Assembly (NCBI GenBank): GCA_045641505.1
Contig: JAZUHB010000069.1
Span: 1-15,157 of the forward strand
DNA from: JAZQNF01 sp045641505
GTDB lineage: Bacteria > Bacillota > Clostridia > Lachnospirales > Bianqueaceae
Length of the DNA: 15,157 nt
Reading direction: 5' to 3'
The translations under genes and the position numbers were made by a program. The notes under the pieces are model-generated. The model was not told the DNA's origin, searched no databases, and worked only from the letters and a program-made list of their open reading frames with translations. This document shows, piece by piece, positions 12,765-15,157 of this stretch (position 1 is its first letter; the number at the start of each line of letters is the position of its first letter).

Positions 12765-13294
12765 GTAATGAAAAGAAGCCCGCTTCCAAGCTGCGGGACT
12801 TGCTGAGCTGGCTCCTCTGCCTCGCGGCGGCGGTCGTGGCGGCGCTCATCATCAACCGCTATATCCTGCTCAATTCCAACGTGATCAGCGGCTCGATGGA
12901 GAACACGGTCATGACCGGCGACCGGGTCTTCGGGCTCCGCTTCGCCTACTGGTTCCACGGGCCCGAGCGCGGCGACGTGGTCATCTTCAACAACGTCCAG
13001 AAGGGCGAGCGCCTGATGATCAAGCGCGTGATCGGCGTCGCGGGCGATCAGGTCATCATCATCGACGGCCGCGTCTACGTGAACGGCGAGCAGCTCGACG
13101 AGCCCTACCTCCCCGAGCCGATGCGCGGCAGCTACGGCCCCTACACGGTGCCGGACGGCTGCGTCTTCCTGCTGGGCGACAACCGCAATCTCTCGCTGGA
13201 CGCCCGCAGTTGGCCGAACCCCTACATCCCCGTCGAGGACGTGCTGGCGAAGGCCTGGCTGATCTACTGGAAGGGAATCCGGCTCGTCCGGTGA
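12761..13294 (+). CDS. lepB: Signal peptidase I
   Basis: A 177-residue type I signal peptidase of the short Gram-positive kind: one N-terminal helix (about 13-33), catalytic S45 in SGSMENTVMTGDRV, general base K88 in LMIKRVIGVAGD, and the conserved GDNRNLSLDARSW (about 144-156; relatives usually read GDNRxxSxDSR). It removes signal peptides from exported proteins outside the membrane. The ATG shares ATGA with the LCP stop codon, with GGAAA just upstream. It is the last gene of the LCP-lepB unit and is followed 30 bp later by a strong terminator. Chromosomes of this group often hold several lepB copies, so this need not be the only one. Confidence 0.93.
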   Translation: MSNEKKPASKLRDLLSWLLCLAAAVVAALIINRYILLNSNVISGSMENTVMTGDRVFGLRFAYWFHGPERGDVVIFNNVQKGERLMIKRVIGVAGDQVIIIDGRVYVNGEQLDEPYLPEPMRGSYGPYTVPDGCVFLLGDNRNLSLDARSWPNPYIPVEDVLAKAWLIYWKGIRLVR

Positions 13295-13323
13295 GCCGTG
13301 ACAAAAATGAATAAGTTCTTTGG

Positions 13324-13356
13324 CCGGGCCGCGGAGATGCGGCCCGGTTTTTTGTG
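13324..13356 (+). terminator. Intrinsic terminator of the LCP-lepB unit
   Basis: CCGGGCCGC (13324-13332) pairs exactly with GCGGCCCGG (13339-13347) around GGAGAT, followed by six T. Between it and the palindromes at 13513 the sequence (13357-13512) has several TTGCGCC words in a GC-rich stretch but no gene. Confidence 0.93.
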
Positions 13357-13512
13357 GGGCGGCCGCCGGCGAGAGTTTCGCGCCGGGGCGGCGTTTGCGC
13401 TGCCGGCAGAGCTTTTGCGCCGAGGACGTAGCCCTTGCGCCGGCGGCTCTCCTTCGTTTCATTTTTTCCGCACTTTTTTGGGAAGTTACGACAAAAGCAG
13501 CAAAAAAAGGAA

Positions 13513-13777
13513 ATTTGACAGAAAGCAAAAGGTCACTTTCCGGGAATTTCTGTCAAATCGGGCAAAATCGCGAAATTTGACGTAAATTTTACCTGTCTCA
13601 ACAGCTCGGGATGTTTCAGGGACAAGCCGGGTTCTGTCCCCGCTGCACCTTTGCCCAAAATGATGCATCAAATTTACGTCAAAAAAGCCAAAAACGGCAG
13701 ATTTGACAGACAATCGCAAAAACCCATTTTTTCATTTCTGTCAAATTCGGCAAAAACAGCGAATTTGTTGTAAATTT
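13513..13777. repeat. Second palindrome cluster: A-B-A-B' inverted repeats
   Basis: Element A (46 bp) occurs at 13513-13558 and 13701-13746: it begins ATTTGACAGA and ends TTTCTGTCAAAT, inverted complements, with unlike 22 bp cores. Between the copies lies element B: TTTGACGTAAATTT (13576-13589) and its exact inverted complement AAATTTACGTCAAA (13670-13683), 80 bp apart, enclosing a smaller inverted pair GGGACA/TGTCCC (13619-13624, 13635-13640). The gaps A-B and B-A are both 17 bp. After the second A a degenerate left B arm follows at 13762-13777 at the same 62 bp offset, but I see no right arm. The linkers GGGCAAAATCGCG and CGGCAAAAACAGCG are alike. The remaining stretch to 13988 has a direct repeat AAATGAGACGAA near 13795 and 13815 and no gene. 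Confidence 0.85.
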
Positions 13778-13988
13778 CCGGAAAACAGCTCAAAAAATGA
13801 GACGAAGTCCGGGAAAATGAGACGAAAACAGATAACAGACACGTAGGCCGGACCAGGTGCGGCAGGCTTCAGAGAAAAGCGGCGAAGCACGGACAAAAAT
13901 CACCGCGGCCGCGGAACGCGCAGTTTTTTTGGGGCAAGTTGCACAACAAAGCGGAGAGCCCGGCAAAGTTTATTTTAGAATCCGTCAA

Positions 13989-14017
13989 TTGTGAAAAATG
14001 ACCGCCGATGTTAGAAT
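13989..14017 (+). promoter_or_regulatory. Promoter of the riboswitch-controlled ECF gene
   Basis: -35 TTGTGA (13989-13994), 17 bp spacer, -10 TAGAAT (14012-14017). The expected transcription start (about 14024) coincides with the first base of the aptamer P1 helix, which supports both assignments. Confidence 0.7.
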
Positions 14018-14023
14018 AATCCA

Positions 14024-14092
14024 GCCGATATAAATCAAATAATATGGTTTTGAAGTCTCTACCCGGCAACCGTAAATCGCCGGACTATCGAC
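14024..14092 (+). ncRNA. Purine riboswitch aptamer, guanine class
   Basis: The three-way junction matches the purine riboswitch. P1 is 14024-14030 with 14086-14092 (one C/A mismatch). The P2 arm CAAAT/TTTTG closes loop AATATGG, and P3 CGGC/GCCG closes a loop containing ACCGTAAAT. The GG of loop 2 and the CC of loop 3 can form the usual loop-loop pairs. J2/3 reads GTCTCTACC, keeping the conserved U-C-U-A core. The ligand-reading base in GGACTATCG (14085) is C, which specifies guanine or hypoxanthine, not adenine. It precedes two terminators and an ECF-type ATPase gene, so expression should fall when guanine is plentiful. Confidence 0.88.
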
Positions 14093-14099
14093 AGGTGCA

Positions 14100-14132
14100 A
14101 AGGGAAGCAGCTTCCCCTTGTTTTTGTTGTGT
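14100..14132 (+). terminator. Riboswitch-linked terminator 1
   Basis: AAGGGAAG (14100-14107) pairs with CTTCCCCTT (14111-14119) with one bulged C and loop CAG, followed by GTTTTTGTTGTG. It starts 7 nt after P1. The bulge makes it weaker than terminator 2. Both terminators begin with GTGCAAAG, 36 bp apart, suggesting a duplication. Confidence 0.65.
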
Positions 14133-14134
14133 GC

Positions 14135-14166
14135 AAAGAGACTTCCGGGTCTCTTTTTCTTTTTCC
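14135..14166 (+). terminator. Riboswitch-linked terminator 2
   Basis: AAAGAGAC (14135-14142) pairs exactly with GTCTCTTT (14149-14156) around TTCCGG, with a T-rich tail. Its 5' part AGAGACTTC (14137-14145) is also an exact complement of GAAGTCTCT (14052-14060) in the aptamer P2'/J2-3 strand, a 9 bp alternative helix. When the aptamer is empty this helix can form and block the terminator; ligand binding would free the terminator and stop transcription. The ATG is 28 nt after the stem-tail. Confidence 0.85.
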
Positions 14167-14193
14167 GAATAACCACACCGGGGAGTAACAAAA

Positions 14194-15157
14194 ATGCTGA
14201 TGCGCGTGCAGGACGTGGAATACGTCTATTCGAAGCAGGAGGAGCCTGCCGTAACAGGTCTGAATTTCGACATCGGGCAGGGAGAGATCATCTCCGTCGT
14301 CGGCTGCAGCGGCTGCGGCAAGACCACGCTCGGTCATCTGCTCACGGGCGTCATCCCGGCCGTCTACACGGACGGGACCATCCGGGGCGACATCCTGAGG
14401 GTCAAGGGCATCACCGTCGGCCTCGTTTCGCAGTCGCCCGAGAACCAGCTCTTCGGGTACAGCGCCGAGGACGCGATCGTCTTCGGACTCGAGAACATGT
14501 GCCTGCCGCATGACGAGATCGAGCGGCGGCTGAACGAGGCGGTCGACCTGCTGAACATCCGCTATCTGCTGGAGCGCCCGATCGAGAAGTGCTCCGGCGG
14601 CCAGAAGCAGTCCGTCTGCATCGCGTCCATCCTGGCCATGAAGCCCGACATCATCGTGATGGACGAGCCGGTCAGCTCGCTGGACCCGGCCGGCAAGTCG
14701 CTCGTCTGCGACGTCATCGGCCGCATGGCTGAGAACCGGCAGACTATCGTGCTGCTGGACCAGAACCTCGACTGGTGCCGCCGGATCGTCACGCGCGTCA
14801 TCGGACTCGAGAAGGGCCGGGCCGTTTTCGACGGGCCGCTGCCGGATTTCCTCGCCGACGCCGCCCTGTGTGCGCGCCTCGGCGTGACCCTGCCGCCCGT
14901 GACCGAGGTCTGCCACGCGCTGGCCTCCCGCGGCATCGACGTCCCCGCCGTGACCGAGTGGGGCGGCGCCGTCGCGCAGCTTCGGGCAGACGCGTCACTC
15001 GCGCCCGCGCCTGCGGAGGAGGCGGAGGGCGAGGCCATCCTCGAGGTCCGCGGTCTGCGGCATTCCTTCGGCGATTTCGAAGCGCTCCGGGGCGTGAACG
15101 TCCGCTTTGAACGCGGCAAGGTCACCGCGATCCTCGGGCAGAACGGCTGCGGCAAGA
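14194..15157 (+). CDS. ECF-type ABC transporter ATPase with two fused nucleotide-binding domains (partial)
   Basis: The gene is open at the right edge; 321 residues are visible. The first domain has Walker A GCSGCGKTT (37-45), Q-loop SQSPENQLF with Q80, signature CSGGQKQS (133-140) and Walker B IIVMDEP (153-159). The ENQLF and FGLEN segments are typical of energy-coupling factor (CbiO/EcfA-like) ATPases. The residue aligned with the switch histidine is Q190 (LLDQNLDW). After an Ala/Glu-rich linker (about 266-280) a second domain starts (AILEVRGLRHSFG) and reaches its Walker A GQNGCGK at the end of the window. Such double ATPases energise uptake of vitamins and nucleobase-like compounds with T and S membrane subunits, which would be expected further right. 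GGGGAG lies eight bases before the ATG; an in-frame ATG two codons later is possible. The upstream guanine riboswitch suggests purine uptake. Confidence 0.88.
   Translation, partial: MLMRVQDVEYVYSKQEEPAVTGLNFDIGQGEIISVVGCSGCGKTTLGHLLTGVIPAVYTDGTIRGDILRVKGITVGLVSQSPENQLFGYSAEDAIVFGLENMCLPHDEIERRLNEAVDLLNIRYLLERPIEKCSGGQKQSVCIASILAMKPDIIVMDEPVSSLDPAGKSLVCDVIGRMAENRQTIVLLDQNLDWCRRIVTRVIGLEKGRAVFDGPLPDFLADAALCARLGVTLPPVTEVCHALASRGIDVPAVTEWGGAVAQLRADASLAPAPAEEAEGEAILEVRGLRHSFGDFEALRGVNVRFERGKVTAILGQNGCGK

Noticed and set aside
13899..13931. Terminator at the CCGCGGCCGCGG palindrome followed by a T run
   Set aside because: The palindrome has no loop and is separated from the seven T by an unpaired stretch, and no plus-strand gene ends before it.
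14024..14092. Adenine or 2'-deoxyguanosine riboswitch
   Set aside because: The specificity base is C, not U, which excludes adenine. J2/3 keeps the U-C-U-A core of guanine aptamers; the single U-to-C change falls at the variable position, so a 2'-deoxyguanosine switch is less likely.

Overview
The window is a GC-rich piece of a Gram-positive, probably clostridial (Bacillota) chromosome. The coding strands strongly prefer codons ending in G or C. The assignment rests on purine-rich Shine-Dalgarno sites, sigma-A type promoters, a LytR-CpsA-Psr (LCP) cell-wall protein next to a short single-helix signal peptidase I, an ECF-type transporter ATPase and a purine riboswitch. No phage, transposase or CRISPR genes are visible, and I cannot name a genus. 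All gene functions are family-level readings of the sequence; nothing was searched.

Layout. Positions 1-571 hold the last codons of a possible plus-strand gene with its terminator, a minus-strand tRNA-Arg(CCG) with its own promoter and terminator, and the tail of the next gene. From 8199 down to 572 the minus strand carries five genes. Four are packed with gaps of 12, 29 and 19 bp behind one promoter near 8245-8273: a GH2 glycosidase fused to an SGNH/GDSL esterase, an M18 aminopeptidase, and two different Gfo/Idh/MocA oxidoreductases. The fifth, a PlsC-like acyltransferase with a zinc ribbon, follows after a 242 bp gap with a strong hairpin. No signal peptide is visible on the four operon proteins, so the set looks like a cytoplasmic pathway for an imported, acylated and perhaps peptide-linked sugar (inference).

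Positions 8200-9022 are non-coding. They hold the operon promoter, an array of six 37 bp palindromes (five of them in two exact 63 bp registers plus a sixth in the second register), two terminators and a tandem duplication around the 3' end of the next gene. That gene (9023-11041, minus) is a membrane-anchored alpha/beta hydrolase with a C-terminal multi-helix domain. Its promoter is divergent from the promoter of tRNA-Arg(CCT) at 11217. The tRNA is followed on the plus strand by an LCP gene and lepB, which overlap by 4 bp and end in a strong terminator.

Positions 13295-14193 are again non-coding, with a second and different palindrome cluster (13513-13777), then a promoter, a guanine-class purine riboswitch and two tandem terminators. 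These control an ECF-type double ATPase gene that runs off the right edge. The most interesting parts are the two palindrome arrays, the riboswitch/ECF pairing and the GH2-SGNH operon.
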